DNA of 64,000 nt from Streptomyces eurythermus (lineage in GTDB: Bacteria > Actinomycetota > Actinomycetes > Streptomycetales > Streptomycetaceae): positions 106,925 to 170,924 of the forward strand of contig NZ_BMSK01000019.1 of assembly GCF_014649115.1 (NCBI RefSeq), written 5' to 3'. The notes under the pieces were generated by a model that saw only the letters and a list, made by a program, of their open reading frames with translations, had not been told where the DNA came from and searched no databases. Of the stretch, positions 28,801 to 36,232 are shown one piece after another (within the stretch, counting starts at the first letter, position 1; each line of letters starts with the position of its first letter). The position numbers and the translations under genes were made by a program.

Positions 28801-29691
28801 TACCTCGCCGAGGACCAGGCGCGGCTGAACGTCTACAACTCGCTGCTGTCCGAGTACGCGGCGATGGGCTTCGAGTACGGCTACTCGCTGGCCCGCCCGG
28901 ACGCGCTGGTGATGTGGGAGGCCCAGTTCGGCGACTTCGTCAACGGCGCCCAGACGGTCGTCGACGAGTTCATCTCGTCGGCCGAGCAGAAGTGGAGCCA
29001 GACCTCCGGCGTCGTCCTGCTGCTCCCGCACGGCTACGAGGGCCAGGGCCCGGACCACTCCTCCGCGCGCCCCGAGCGGTTCCTCCAGCTGTGCGCGCAG
29101 AACAACATGACCGTGGCCATGCCCACGCTGCCGTCGAACTACTTCCACCTCCTGCGGTGGCAGGTGCACAACCCGCACCACAAGCCGCTGGTCGTCTTCA
29201 CCCCGAAGTCGATGCTGCGCCTGAAGGCCGCCGCGTCGAAGGCGGAGGAGTTCACGAGCGGCCAGTTCCGCCCGGTCATCGGCGACAGCACGGTCGACCC
29301 GGCCGCGGTCCGCAAGGTCGTCTTCTGCGCCGGCAAGGTCTACTACGACCTTGAGGCCGAGCGGCAGAAGCGGGGCGTCACCGACACGGCGATCATCCGC
29401 ATCGAGCGTCTCTACCCGCTGCCGGGTGACGAGCTCCAGGCGGAGGTCAACAAGTACCCGAACGCCGAGAAGTACCTCTGGGCCCAGGAGGAGCCGGCGA
29501 ACCAGGGTGCCTGGCCGTTCATCGCGCTCAACCTGATCGACCACCTGGACCTGGCGGTCGGCGCGGACATCCCGGCCGGCGAGCGGCTGCGGCGCATCTC
29601 GCGTCCGCACTCCTCGTCCCCGGCGGTGGGTTCGGCGAAGCGGCACCAGGCCGAGCAGGAGCAGCTGGTGCGTGAGGTGTTCGAGGCGTAA
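25885..29691 (+). CDS. sucA: Multifunctional 2-oxoglutarate dehydrogenase/decarboxylase (E2-E1 fusion)
   Basis: 1268 residues. Residues 1-40 are the E1 N-terminal helix ('NEWLVDEIYQQYLQDPNSVD' in part), followed by a 90-residue Ala/Pro linker, a succinyltransferase catalytic core (about 130-370, 'TYDHRVIQGAASGEF' active-site His), and the thiamine-dependent E1 (about 400-1268; 'IGMAHRGRLNVL', 'GDAAFAGQGVVAE', 'NNQVGFTAAPES'). This E2o-E1o fusion is the actinobacterial KGD/OdhA layout, lacking its own lipoyl domain, which comes from the pyruvate dehydrogenase E2. It feeds the TCA cycle and is usually controlled by a GarA/OdhI-type FHA protein. The GTG at 25885 starts the conserved SPQSPSNSS opening; GTG 25858 would add 9 residues. 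Confidence 0.96.
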   Translation: MSPQSPSNSSSLSTDDQAGKNPAAAFGANEWLVDEIYQQYLQDPNSVDRAWWDFFADYKPGAPATPAPAGAAATGAAETTTAPQAPAAPAPQAAAPAPKPAAAPAQAPAPAAAAAPAAKAAPAKPAQPAQAPAQPTAKTEPAKEAPEGPELVTLRGPSAAVAKNMDASLEMPTATSVRAVPVKLLFDNRIVINNHLKRARGGKISFTHIIGYAMVQAIKAMPSMNWSYGVKDGKPTLIKPAHVNLGLAIDLVKPNGDRQLVVAAIKKAETLNFFEFWQAYEDIVRRARDGKLTMDDFSGVTVSLTNPGGLGTVHSVPRLMPGQSVIMGVGSMDYPAEFQGTSQDTLNKLGVSKVMTLTSTYDHRVIQGAASGEFLRQVANLLLGENGFYDDIFEALRIPYEPVRWLKDIDASHDDDVTKAARVFELIHSYRVRGHVMADTDPLEYKQRKHPDLDIVEHGLTLWDLEREFAVGGFAGKSMMKLRDILGVLRDSYCRTTGIEFMHIQDPKQRKWIQDRVERPHSRMEREEQLRILRRLNAAEAFETFLQTKYVGQKRFSLEGGESVIPLLDAVIDSAAESRLDEVVIGMAHRGRLNVLANIVGKSYAQIFREFEGNLDPKSMHGSGDVKYHLGAEGTFTGLDGEQIKVSLVANPSHLEAVDPVLEGVARAKQDIINKGGTDFTVLPVAIHGDAAFAGQGVVAETLNMSQLRGYRTGGTVHIVINNQVGFTAAPESSRSSMYATDVARMIEAPIFHVNGDDPEAVVRVARLAFEFRQAFNKDVVIDLICYRRRGHNESDNPAFTQPLMYDLIDKKRSVRKLYTESLIGRGDITLEEAEQALQDYQGQLEKVFTEVREATSQPATGDAQAPQDGFPVAVPTAVSTEVVKRIAESQVNIPDTITVHPRLLPQLQRRAAMVEDGTIDWGMGETLAIGSLLLEGTPVRLAGQDSQRGTFGQRHAVLIDRETGEEYTPLQYLAEDQARLNVYNSLLSEYAAMGFEYGYSLARPDALVMWEAQFGDFVNGAQTVVDEFISSAEQKWSQTSGVVLLLPHGYEGQGPDHSSARPERFLQLCAQNNMTVAMPTLPSNYFHLLRWQVHNPHHKPLVVFTPKSMLRLKAAASKAEEFTSGQFRPVIGDSTVDPAAVRKVVFCAGKVYYDLEAERQKRGVTDTAIIRIERLYPLPGDELQAEVNKYPNAEKYLWAQEEPANQGAWPFIALNLIDHLDLAVGADIPAGERLRRISRPHSSSPAVGSAKRHQAEQEQLVREVFEA

Positions 29692-29720
29692 GCCGGAGCA
29701 TCAGAGGCGTCGGCCTCCCG

Positions 29721-29764
29721 AAAAGGGCCCGGTACCGAGTTCTCACTCGGCACCGGGCCCTTTC
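29721..29764. terminator. Strong bidirectional terminator after sucA
   Basis: A 16-bp stem with one mismatch (GGGCCCGGTACCGAGT / ACTCGGCACCGGGCCC) and a 4-base loop, flanked by AAAA on the left and TTT on the right. It suits both sucA and the convergent small gene. Confidence 0.85.
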
Positions 29765-29823
29765 GCCTGTTCAGAGGGGTTTCGCCGGCTCGTGCCCGGC
29801 CCTGCGCCTCGCTCTTGGCCGCC

Positions 29824-30003
29824 CTACTCGTCGTCCTCGTCGTCGAGCCGGGCGAGCCAGGTGGCCAGCCGCTCCACGGGCACCTCGAAGTCCGGGTTCA
29901 GGTCCACGAACGTGCGCAACTGCTCGGCGAGCCACTCGAAGGTGACCTCTTCCTCGCCACGCCGCTTCTCCAGCTCCTCGATACCGCGGTCGGTGAAGTA
30001 CAT
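29824..30003 (-). CDS. Small acidic protein, DUF6104-like
   Basis: 59 residues, too short for most gene lists. It opens MYFTDRGIEELEKRRGEEE and ends in a run of Asp/Glu (LDDEDDE). It is predicted helical and soluble, strongly acidic, with no membrane helix. The match to a conserved Streptomyces family of the same length and opening is from memory. The start is the only ATG; the reading frame is closed by TAG just before the sucA terminator. No function is known. Confidence 0.72.
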   Translation of the reverse strand: MYFTDRGIEELEKRRGEEEVTFEWLAEQLRTFVDLNPDFEVPVERLATWLARLDDEDDE

Positions 30004-30138
30004 AGGGGCTACGTCTCCTGCGTAAACATCCAGCCGGCAACTCTCCCCACCAGCGTATGCCGCCGCGGACGCGCCCTGGCCCGGGGCGGCCGCGCGCAGG
30101 CGGCTCCCGCACGCCGGTGCCCCCCTCGAAAGAGTGTC

Positions 30139-30190
30139 TTGACTTCACCTCGCCGCGATATATCGTGTTTGAGAGAGGACGCGATATGGC
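30139..30190 (+). promoter_or_regulatory. Promoter and candidate PadR operator of the DUF4097-padR operon
   Basis: TTGACT (30139-30144) is followed at 16 bases by TATCGT (30161-30166). A perfect 10-bp palindrome CGATATATCG (30156-30165) overlaps the -10, and a second CGCGATAT half lies at 30181-30188 inside the transcript. AT-rich ATAT palindromes overlapping a promoter fit PadR autorepression. The assignment is inferential. Confidence 0.6.
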
Positions 30191-30223
30191 GTGTCACGAC
30201 CGCGCCCCGGCCGAGGAGGTCCC

Positions 30224-31321
30224 ATGTCCGAGTGGTCCGTCGCCGAGCCCCAGAAGCTGACCTTCGACAGTCCCGTGCGCGATCTCCAGGTGCGCATCGT
30301 CAACGGCACGGTGAACGTCGTCGGCACGGAGGAGGACTCGGCGCGGCTCGAGGTCTCGGAGCTGACGGGCCCGCCCTTGGCGGTCACCCGGAACGGCTCC
30401 ACGCTGACCGTGGCCTATGAGGACCTGCCCTGGAAGGGCTTCCTCAAGTGGCTCGACCGCAAGGCCTGGCGCCGCAGCGCGGTGGTCTCGCTCGCGGTCC
30501 CGGCCGGCACGCGCGTGGAGGTGGGCGTGGTGGGCGCCGGCGCGGTCGTCTCGGGCATCCGCGGCTCCGCGGTGATCAGGGGGGTGAACGGCGACACCAC
30601 CCTGGTCGGCGTATCGGGCCCGGTCCGCGCGGAAACCGTCTCGGGAAGCCTGGAGGCCCAGGCCGTCACCGGGGACCTGACGTTCCACTCGGTCTCCGGA
30701 GACCTCACCGTCGTCGCGGGCTCCGGCCCCTCCGTGCGCGCCGAGACCGCCAGCGGCTCGATGATCGTCGACCTGGACCCGGACGGCCCCACGGACGTCG
30801 GCCTGACCAGCGTCTCCGGCGAGATCGCCATCCGCCTGCCGCACCCGGCGGACGCCGAGGTGGAGGCGAACACCACGAGCGGTGTGGTGTCCAACGCCTT
30901 CGAGGGACTGCGGGTGCACGGCCAGTGGGGCACGCACAAGCTCACCGGCCGGCTCGGCGCGGGCACCGGCAGACTGCGGGCCACGACGGTCTCGGGCTCG
31001 ATAGCCCTGCTGCGCCGGCCGCCCCGGGACGAGGAGGAGCACGCGTCCTGGCAAGCCGGCCCGTCGCGACCGCCGGAGCACGACACCACGACCGTCACCG
31101 TCACGGTCACCGACCCGGCGCCCCCCGGCACCCCCGGATCCCCCACCGCGCCCGGGACACCCGGCGCGCCCCCGGAGGCCCCGACCGCCACGGACACCCG
31201 CACGGCACCCCACCCGGCCGATCACCCGCCGGCCGCGCCGGGGGACAATTCCGTCTCCGGCCAGGACGCCGCCGCCACCGGCGCACCGGCCGACGGCACG
31301 ACCGACAAGAAGGTGCTCTGA
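30224..31321 (+). CDS. DUF4097 family beta-helix protein
   Basis: 365 residues with a GAGGAGG ribosome site before ATG 30224. Residues about 85-285 contain repeating short strands (VSGPVRAETVSG, VTGDLTF, VSGDLTV, ASGSMIVDL, VSGEIAIRL) that form the DUF4097 right-handed beta-helix. There is no signal peptide or membrane helix, unlike the LiaG-type relatives. The last 85 residues are Pro/Thr/Ala rich. It is followed one base after its stop by a PadR gene, a frequent partnership. Function is unknown, perhaps envelope stress. Confidence 0.88.
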   Translation: MSEWSVAEPQKLTFDSPVRDLQVRIVNGTVNVVGTEEDSARLEVSELTGPPLAVTRNGSTLTVAYEDLPWKGFLKWLDRKAWRRSAVVSLAVPAGTRVEVGVVGAGAVVSGIRGSAVIRGVNGDTTLVGVSGPVRAETVSGSLEAQAVTGDLTFHSVSGDLTVVAGSGPSVRAETASGSMIVDLDPDGPTDVGLTSVSGEIAIRLPHPADAEVEANTTSGVVSNAFEGLRVHGQWGTHKLTGRLGAGTGRLRATTVSGSIALLRRPPRDEEEHASWQAGPSRPPEHDTTTVTVTVTDPAPPGTPGSPTAPGTPGAPPEAPTATDTRTAPHPADHPPAAPGDNSVSGQDAAATGAPADGTTDKKVL

Positions 31322-31322
31322 C

Positions 31323-32405
31323 ATGCCTCCCGTCTTCGCCCACGGCCGCCTGCGCCTGTACCTGCTCAAGCTGCTCGACGAGGCCCCGCGCCACGGCTAC
31401 GAGGTGATCAGGCTCCTGGAAGAGCGCTTCCAGGGCCTCTACGCCCCCTCGGCGGGCACGGTCTACCCGCGCCTGGCCAAGCTGGAGGCGGAGGGCCTGG
31501 TCCGGCACACCACCGAGGGCGGCCGCAAGGTATACGCCATCACGGACGCGGGCCGCGCCGAACTGGCCGCCCGCAGCGGTGAACTGGCCGACCTGGAGCT
31601 GGAGATCCGCGAGTCGGTCGCGGAACTGGCCGCCGAGATAAGGGCCGACGTGCGTGGCGCGGCCGGCGACCTGCGCCGCGAGGTGCGCGCCGCCGCGTCC
31701 GAGGCCCGCCGCGCGCGGGCGTCCGGGGGCGACTTCGCCCAGGGCGAGTACGGCGACCTGGGCGACAAGGAGGCGTGGCGGGCCGCCAAGGAGGAGATGC
31801 GCCGGGTCAAGCAGGAGTGGAAGGAGCAGGCCCGGCGGGCGAAGGACGAGAGCCGCCGGGCACGCGAGGAGGCCGAGCGGGCCCGCCGCCAGGCCCAGGA
31901 GGCGCAGGCACGGGCACGGGTCCAGGCGCAGGAAGAGGTGCAGCGCGTCGCCCGGCGCGTCCAGGAACGCGTCCAGGCCCACTTCACGCGCGGCGACTGG
32001 CCCACCGGCCTCCGCGAGGGCCTGTCCGAACTGGCGAAGGAATTCGGCGACTTCGGCAAGGACTTCGCCAGGGACTGGACCAGGGACACGGGCAAGGACT
32101 GGGGGACGGACCGGGACTCCCCCCGCACCACGGAGGAGACGCCCCGCAGCACTCCGTCCCCGGAGCCGCACTACACCCCGGCCACGGAGGACTTCCCCGC
32201 CGAGTACGAACCGACCTGGGCCCACGAGACGCCCACCGGCGACCCGGCCCGCGACCTGGACCGCCTACTGGACCGCTTCCGGGACGACATCCGCGACGCG
32301 GCCCGCGACAACGGCATCACACCGGCCCAACTCCGGGAAACGCGCCACCACCTCACCAAGGCGGCGGCCCACATCGCGGCGATCCTCCACCCCCACAACA
32401 CCTGA
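31323..32405 (+). CDS. PadR family transcriptional regulator with long coiled-coil extension
   Basis: 360 residues. Residues 5-80 form the PadR winged helix ('LRLYLLKLLDEAPRHGYEV' in part, 'APSAGTVYPRLAKLEAEGLV', 'YAITDAGRAEL'). Usual PadR proteins end near 110-200 residues; here a 150-residue Ala/Arg/Glu coiled coil (about 85-235) and an acidic Pro/Thr region follow, then a short C-terminal helical domain (about 310-358). The extension may mediate oligomerisation or tether to a partner such as the DUF4097 product. It is co-transcribed with that gene (1-base gap). Confidence 0.88.
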   Translation: MPPVFAHGRLRLYLLKLLDEAPRHGYEVIRLLEERFQGLYAPSAGTVYPRLAKLEAEGLVRHTTEGGRKVYAITDAGRAELAARSGELADLELEIRESVAELAAEIRADVRGAAGDLRREVRAAASEARRARASGGDFAQGEYGDLGDKEAWRAAKEEMRRVKQEWKEQARRAKDESRRAREEAERARRQAQEAQARARVQAQEEVQRVARRVQERVQAHFTRGDWPTGLREGLSELAKEFGDFGKDFARDWTRDTGKDWGTDRDSPRTTEETPRSTPSPEPHYTPATEDFPAEYEPTWAHETPTGDPARDLDRLLDRFRDDIRDAARDNGITPAQLRETRHHLTKAAAHIAAILHPHNT

Positions 32406-32959
32406 CCCGAACACCCGCCCCGGAGGCAAGCCCCCACGCCCCACTCCACCCCCGCCCCGCGGCCAACCGGCCGGAAAGCCCCGCCCCGCAGCCAACCGAA
32501 CCGGCAAGCCGGCCCCAACAGCCGACACAGCGGGGCCCGCAACCAACGCGAGCCGGGAGTCCCCACCGAGGGAGCCGAGGAGGCCGACCTCCAGCCACCC
32601 GAGCCGGGGATGCCTGCCCCCAGCCAACCGGGCCGGGCACACCCACCCCACCACCAACCCAGTCACGGATCCCCACCAACCGAACCGAGGACACCCACCC
32701 ACCACCCAACCCAGCCGAATCCCCCACCGATGGAACCGAGGGCGCCCGCCTCCACCCAACCAAGCCGGGGATACCCGCCCAGCCAACCGGGCTGGGGACA
32801 CCCACCCCACCGACCGAACCCAGGACGCCCACCCTCCACCCAACCCAGCCCGGGGCCTACCCACCAGCCGACCGAGCCGAGGGGCCCCGCCCTCCAGCCA
32901 ACAGAGTCGGGTGGGTGGGTGGGCAGGTCTTCGGGGTCCGGGGCGGAGCCCCGTGAGGG
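32406..32959. repeat. Degenerate 24-30 bp direct-repeat tract
   Basis: The whole 550-base spacer is built of about 17 imperfect copies of a C-rich unit close to CCAGCCAACCGAGCC followed by GGGGAYRCCCRCC. The last copy before 32925 and one inside the end of the Clp-N gene (about 32967-32997) are nearly identical and flank a GC-rich hairpin (GGGGTCC...GGAGCCCC, 32930-32953). Long open frames cross the tract on both strands but have no start signals and only reflect composition. I see no CRISPR geometry: the units are adjacent and degenerate. Confidence 0.7.
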
Positions 32960-33532
32960 TCACTTTTCAGCCGACCGAGTCGGGTGGGCGGGCGGGCAAA
33001 CCCTCGTCACCCCCTCGAACGTCACCCCGAAGTCGGCCAACACCTCCCCCGCCACCCCCGGCAGAACCGTGAGCGCCAACAACACATGCTCACCCCCGAC
33101 AAACCGCTCCCCCCGCCCGACAGCCACCCGCAACGCCCGCTCCAGCACATCCCTGGCCCCCCGGCCGAACCTGGGCCGACCCCCGCCCCACCACCCCGGA
33201 CTCCCCGACTCCCCGGCCATCGCCCCGACCCCGTGCGCCTCCTCCACCCGGGCCACGACCTCCCTCACATCGATCCCCAGCCCCGCGAGCGCGTCCGCCT
33301 CGGCCCGGGTCAGCCCCGCCCGACGCCGCGCCTCCCCCACCGCCTCGCGCACCGCGTCCCGCGACTCCCCGAGCCCCAGGGCGGACAGCGCGAACGAGGC
33401 CCGGCTGCCCTCACTGTCGAGCACCGCGAGCAGCACATGCTCGGCTTCGACGGTCCGCGCCCCACCGCCGCGGGCGTGCGCGACCGCGCCCTCGATCACC
33501 GCCCGCGCGTCCTTGGTCAACCGCTCGAACAT
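32960..33532 (-). CDS. Clp N-terminal-domain protein (no ATPase)
   Basis: 190 residues from ATG 33532, which overlaps the stop of the HTH gene (TGATG). Two Clp-N repeats are visible: about 1-75 ('MFERLTKDARAVI', 'VEAEHVLLAVLDSEG') and about 105-175 ('RDVLERALRVAVGRGERFVGGEHVLLAL' in part). The AAA+ modules of ClpC/ClpA are absent, so it is a stand-alone adaptor or decoy domain. The last 12 residues appear to be encoded by a unit of the adjacent repeat tract. The family usually follows a small HTH gene in Streptomyces, as here. Confidence 0.87.
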   Translation of the reverse strand: MFERLTKDARAVIEGAVAHARGGGARTVEAEHVLLAVLDSEGSRASFALSALGLGESRDAVREAVGEARRRAGLTRAEADALAGLGIDVREVVARVEEAHGVGAMAGESGSPGWWGGGRPRFGRGARDVLERALRVAVGRGERFVGGEHVLLALTVLPGVAGEVLADFGVTFEGVTRVCPPAHPTRSAEK

Positions 33533-33741
33533 CAACGCCTCCCGTACTTCTTGTGCACGGCCTGCCTGCTGACACCCAGCTCCGCGGCGATCTCCTGCCA
33601 CGACCAGCCCTGATCGCGCGCACTGCGCACCTGTACCGCCTCCAACTGCTCCAGCAGCCGGCGCAACGCGGCCACCGCCCGCAGCCCGACCCGTGGATCA
33701 CGGTCACCGGCACGCTGGGCGAGATTGGTTGCCTCACTCAT
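33532..33741 (-). CDS. Small helix-turn-helix DNA-binding protein
   Basis: 69 residues. The C-terminal half holds the HTH: 'GWSWQEIAAELGVSRQAVHKKYGRR', with the recognition helix at about 55-64. The N-terminal half is a helix likely used for dimerisation. The ATG at 33741 lies 6 bases after a TATGTT -10, so the mRNA is leaderless. Two identical-spacing palindromes overlap its promoter, implying autoregulation. It is translationally coupled to the Clp-N gene, which it probably controls. Confidence 0.88.
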   Translation of the reverse strand: MSEATNLAQRAGDRDPRVGLRAVAALRRLLEQLEAVQVRSARDQGWSWQEIAAELGVSRQAVHKKYGRR

Positions 33742-33744
33742 GCC

Positions 33745-33787
33745 GTCAACATAGGTTGACACCCCCCATTCGTCAACCCTGGTTGAC
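33745..33787 (-). promoter_or_regulatory. Promoter with two palindromic operators for the HTH/Clp-N operon
   Basis: On the minus strand TTGACG (33776-33771) and TATGTT (33753-33748) are separated by exactly 17 bases; the ATG begins 6 bases further. Two 16-bp palindromes, GTCAACATAGGTTGAC (33745-33760) and GTCAACCCTGGTTGAC (33772-33787), have the form GTCAAC-N4-GTTGAC and lie 27 bases apart, one over the -10 and one over the -35. Confidence 0.85.
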
Positions 33788-33800
33788 AATCGGGCCACGC

Positions 33801-33830
33801 AAAAGGCGGGCCCGGCACCCCGGACCCGCC
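33801..33830 (-). terminator. Terminator after the quinone-oxidoreductase-like gene
   Basis: On the minus strand a stem of GGCGGGTCCGG/CCGGGCCCGCC type (one mismatch) is followed by TTTT. It lies about 25 bases after the stop of the gene at 33856. Confidence 0.7.
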
Positions 33831-33855
33831 CTCGGCTCCAAACTCCCCCGAGTAT

Positions 33856-34821
33856 CTAGGAGTTGGTCAGCACGATCTTGCCGAACTGCTCCCCGGACGC
33901 GAGCCGTTCGAAGCCCTCACGCGCCCGGTCCAGCGGAAGCTCCTCGTCGATCACGGGCCGCACCCCGGTCGCGGCGCAGAAGGAGAGCAGGTCCTCCAGC
34001 TCGTCCTTGGTGCCCATCGTGGACCCGACGACCTTCAGCTCCAGGAAGAAGATCCGGGTCAGCTCGGCGTGCGAGGGCCGGTCCCCGCTGGTCGCCCCGG
34101 AGATGACCAGCGTGCCACCGGGCCGCAGCGACTTCACCGAGTGGGACCAGGTCGCCGCGCCCACGGTCTCGATGACCGCGTCCACCCGCTGCGGCAGCCG
34201 GGCCCCCGGCTCCACCGCCTCCACGGCACCCAGCTCCACGGCCCGCTTCCGCTTCGCCTCGTCCCGGCTGGTGGCGAAGACCCGCAGTCCGGCCGCCTTG
34301 CCGAGGACGATCGCGGCCGTGGCGACACCGCCGCCCGCGCCCTGCACGAGGACCGAGTCCCCGGGGCGCACCCCGGCGTTGGTGAAGAGCATCCGGTACG
34401 CCGTCAGCCAGGCCGTCGGCAGGCAGGCGGCCTCGGCGAAGGACAGCTCCTTCGGCTTGGGCAGCACGTTCCAGGTCGGTACGGCGACCTGTTCGGCGAA
34501 GGTGCCCTGGTAGCGCTCGGTGAGGATGGAGCGCGGCTCGTGCGGGCCGACGCCGTGGCCGCTCTGGCCGATGACGGAGTGCAGGACGACCTCGTTGCCG
34601 TCCTCGTCGACACCGGCGGCGTCACAGCCGAGGATCATCGGCAGCCGGTCCTCGGGGAGGCCGACGCCCCGCAGGGACCAGAGGTCGTGGTGGTTGAGGG
34701 AAGCGGCGCGCACGGTGATCGTGCTCCAGCCGGGACGGGCCTCGGGAGCCGGACGCTCCCCCAACTCGAGGCCGGTGAGCGGCTGGTCGCGGTCGATTCG
34801 GGCAGCGTAGACAGCGAACAT
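33856..34821 (-). CDS. Zinc-independent quinone oxidoreductase / MDR family dehydrogenase
   Basis: 321 residues starting at MFAVYAARI. It has the GroES-like N-terminal domain ('AASLNHHDLWSLRGVG', 'ILGCDAAGVD') and the Rossmann domain with 'VLVQGAGGGVATAAI' (near 150-164) and 'GAVEAVEPG'. The structural zinc cysteines of alcohol dehydrogenases are absent, which favours an NADPH quinone reductase or enoyl reductase-like enzyme. Substrate and pathway are unknown. It is transcribed alone between two terminators. Confidence 0.88.
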   Translation of the reverse strand: MFAVYAARIDRDQPLTGLELGERPAPEARPGWSTITVRAASLNHHDLWSLRGVGLPEDRLPMILGCDAAGVDEDGNEVVLHSVIGQSGHGVGPHEPRSILTERYQGTFAEQVAVPTWNVLPKPKELSFAEAACLPTAWLTAYRMLFTNAGVRPGDSVLVQGAGGGVATAAIVLGKAAGLRVFATSRDEAKRKRAVELGAVEAVEPGARLPQRVDAVIETVGAATWSHSVKSLRPGGTLVISGATSGDRPSHAELTRIFFLELKVVGSTMGTKDELEDLLSFCAATGVRPVIDEELPLDRAREGFERLASGEQFGKIVLTNS

Positions 34822-34962
34822 GCAGCCGACGATAGGGGCGCGGCGCACCCCGGCGGAACCAGGCCCGCCTGTGACACATGCCCTCTTGCGCAACGGCACC
34901 CGTACGACACAGGACCACCGCCACCCGCGCCCGGCCCCCGAGGCAGGCACTCGCCCGCCGAC

Positions 34963-34998
34963 AAAAAAAACGGCCCCGCCCGAGCGGGCGGGGCCGTT
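34963..34998 (-). terminator. Intrinsic terminator of the malic enzyme gene
   Basis: On the minus strand a perfect 13-bp stem (arms AACGGCCCCGCCC and its complement, 4-base loop) is followed by eight T residues. It is the most canonical rho-independent terminator in the window and lies 10 bases after the malic enzyme stop. Confidence 0.92.
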
Positions 34999-35008
34999 CA
35001 GTGCCGGG

Positions 35009-36232
35009 TCACCGGCGGGCGACGCCCTCCGCGCGCGCGGCGGCCGCGACGGCCGCGGTGACGGCGGGGGCGACCCGCTCGTCGAACGGCGAGGGGATCA
35101 CGTAGTCGGCGGCGAGGTCGTCACCGACCACCGCGGCCAGCGCCTCGGCGGCGGCGATCTTCATCCCCTCCGTGATCCGCGTGGCCCGCACCTGGAGCGC
35201 GCCGGCGAAGATGCCGGGGAAGGCCAGCACGTTGTTGATCTGGTTGGGGAAGTCCGAGCGCCCGGTGGCGACGACCGCCGCGTACTTGTGCGCGACGTCG
35301 GGGTGCACCTCGGGGTTCGGGTTGGCCATCGCGAACACGAAGGCGCCCTCCGCCATCGAGGCCACGGCCTCCTCCGGGACCGTACCGCCGGAGACGCCGA
35401 TGAAGACGTCCGCACCCGCCAGGGCGTTCTCCAGCGAACCGGTGAGGCCGGCCTTGTTGGTGAATCCGGCCAGCTCGCGCTTGACCGGGGTCAGGTCGTC
35501 CCGGTCGGCCGACACCACGCCCTTGCGGTCCGTCACCGCCACGTCCCCGATGCCGGCCTCGACCAGCATCTTGGCGATGGCGACACCGGCCGCGCCGGCG
35601 CCCGAGATGACGGCCCGCAGCTGCCCGATCTCGCGTCCGCTCAGCCGCGCCGCGTTGCGCAGCGCCGCGAGCGTCACGACGGCCGTGCCGTGCTGGTCGT
35701 CGTGGAAGACCGGGATGTCCAGCCGTTCCTGGAGCCGGCGCTCGATCTCGAAGCACCGGGGGGCCGAGATGTCCTCCAGGTTCACTCCGCCGAAGGAGGG
35801 AGCGAGCCGGACGACGGTCTCCACGATGTCGTCGACGTCGGTGCAGTCGAGGGCGATCGGGACCGCGTCCACGCCGCCGAACTGCTTGAACAGGATGGCC
35901 TTGCCCTCCATCACGGGGAGGGATGCCTGGGGACCGATGTCCCCGAGCCCGAGCACGGCCGTACCGTCGGTGACGACGGCGACCACACTGGATTTCCACG
36001 TGTAGTCGTTGACCAGCTCCGGCTGTTCCGCGATCGCGGTGCACACGCGCGCGACGCCGGGCGTGTACGCGAGGGAAAGGTCGTCCTTGTCGCGGACCGG
36101 CACGGTGGCCTGCACGGCCATCTTGCCGCCGCGGTGCAGCGCGAACGCCGGATCGAAGGAATCGAGAGGCTCGGCCCCGCCGTCCTGGTCCGTTGTGTTG
36201 TCGCTGCGAGGATTGACGATCTCCGCTGCCAC
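35009..36232 (-). CDS. NAD(P)-dependent malic enzyme
   Basis: 407 residues, GTG start with AAGGGGTAAG upstream. The N-terminal domain has 'LSLAYTPGVARVC' and the catalytic 'EDISAPRCFEIERRLQ', and 'PVFHDDQHGTAVV' provides metal-binding Asp residues. The Rossmann motif 'VISGAGAAGVAIAKM' is near 200-214. It is the short bacterial form, without the phosphotransacetylase tail. The enzyme decarboxylates malate to pyruvate, linking the TCA cycle to acetyl-CoA and supplying reducing power, for example for lipid or antibiotic synthesis. Cofactor preference cannot be decided by eye. Confidence 0.95.
   Translation of the reverse strand: MAAEIVNPRSDNTTDQDGGAEPLDSFDPAFALHRGGKMAVQATVPVRDKDDLSLAYTPGVARVCTAIAEQPELVNDYTWKSSVVAVVTDGTAVLGLGDIGPQASLPVMEGKAILFKQFGGVDAVPIALDCTDVDDIVETVVRLAPSFGGVNLEDISAPRCFEIERRLQERLDIPVFHDDQHGTAVVTLAALRNAARLSGREIGQLRAVISGAGAAGVAIAKMLVEAGIGDVAVTDRKGVVSADRDDLTPVKRELAGFTNKAGLTGSLENALAGADVFIGVSGGTVPEEAVASMAEGAFVFAMANPNPEVHPDVAHKYAAVVATGRSDFPNQINNVLAFPGIFAGALQVRATRITEGMKIAAAEALAAVVGDDLAADYVIPSPFDERVAPAVTAAVAAAARAEGVARR

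Noticed and set aside
25909..29646. A 1245-codon open frame on the minus strand opposite the 2-oxoglutarate dehydrogenase gene
   Set aside because: It mirrors the codons of the real gene (third-position GC makes stops rare) and its product is low-complexity without domains.
32406..32960. CRISPR array or protein-coding proline-rich gene in the repeat tract
   Set aside because: The units are adjacent, degenerate and lack unique spacers; no start codon or ribosome site supports translation.
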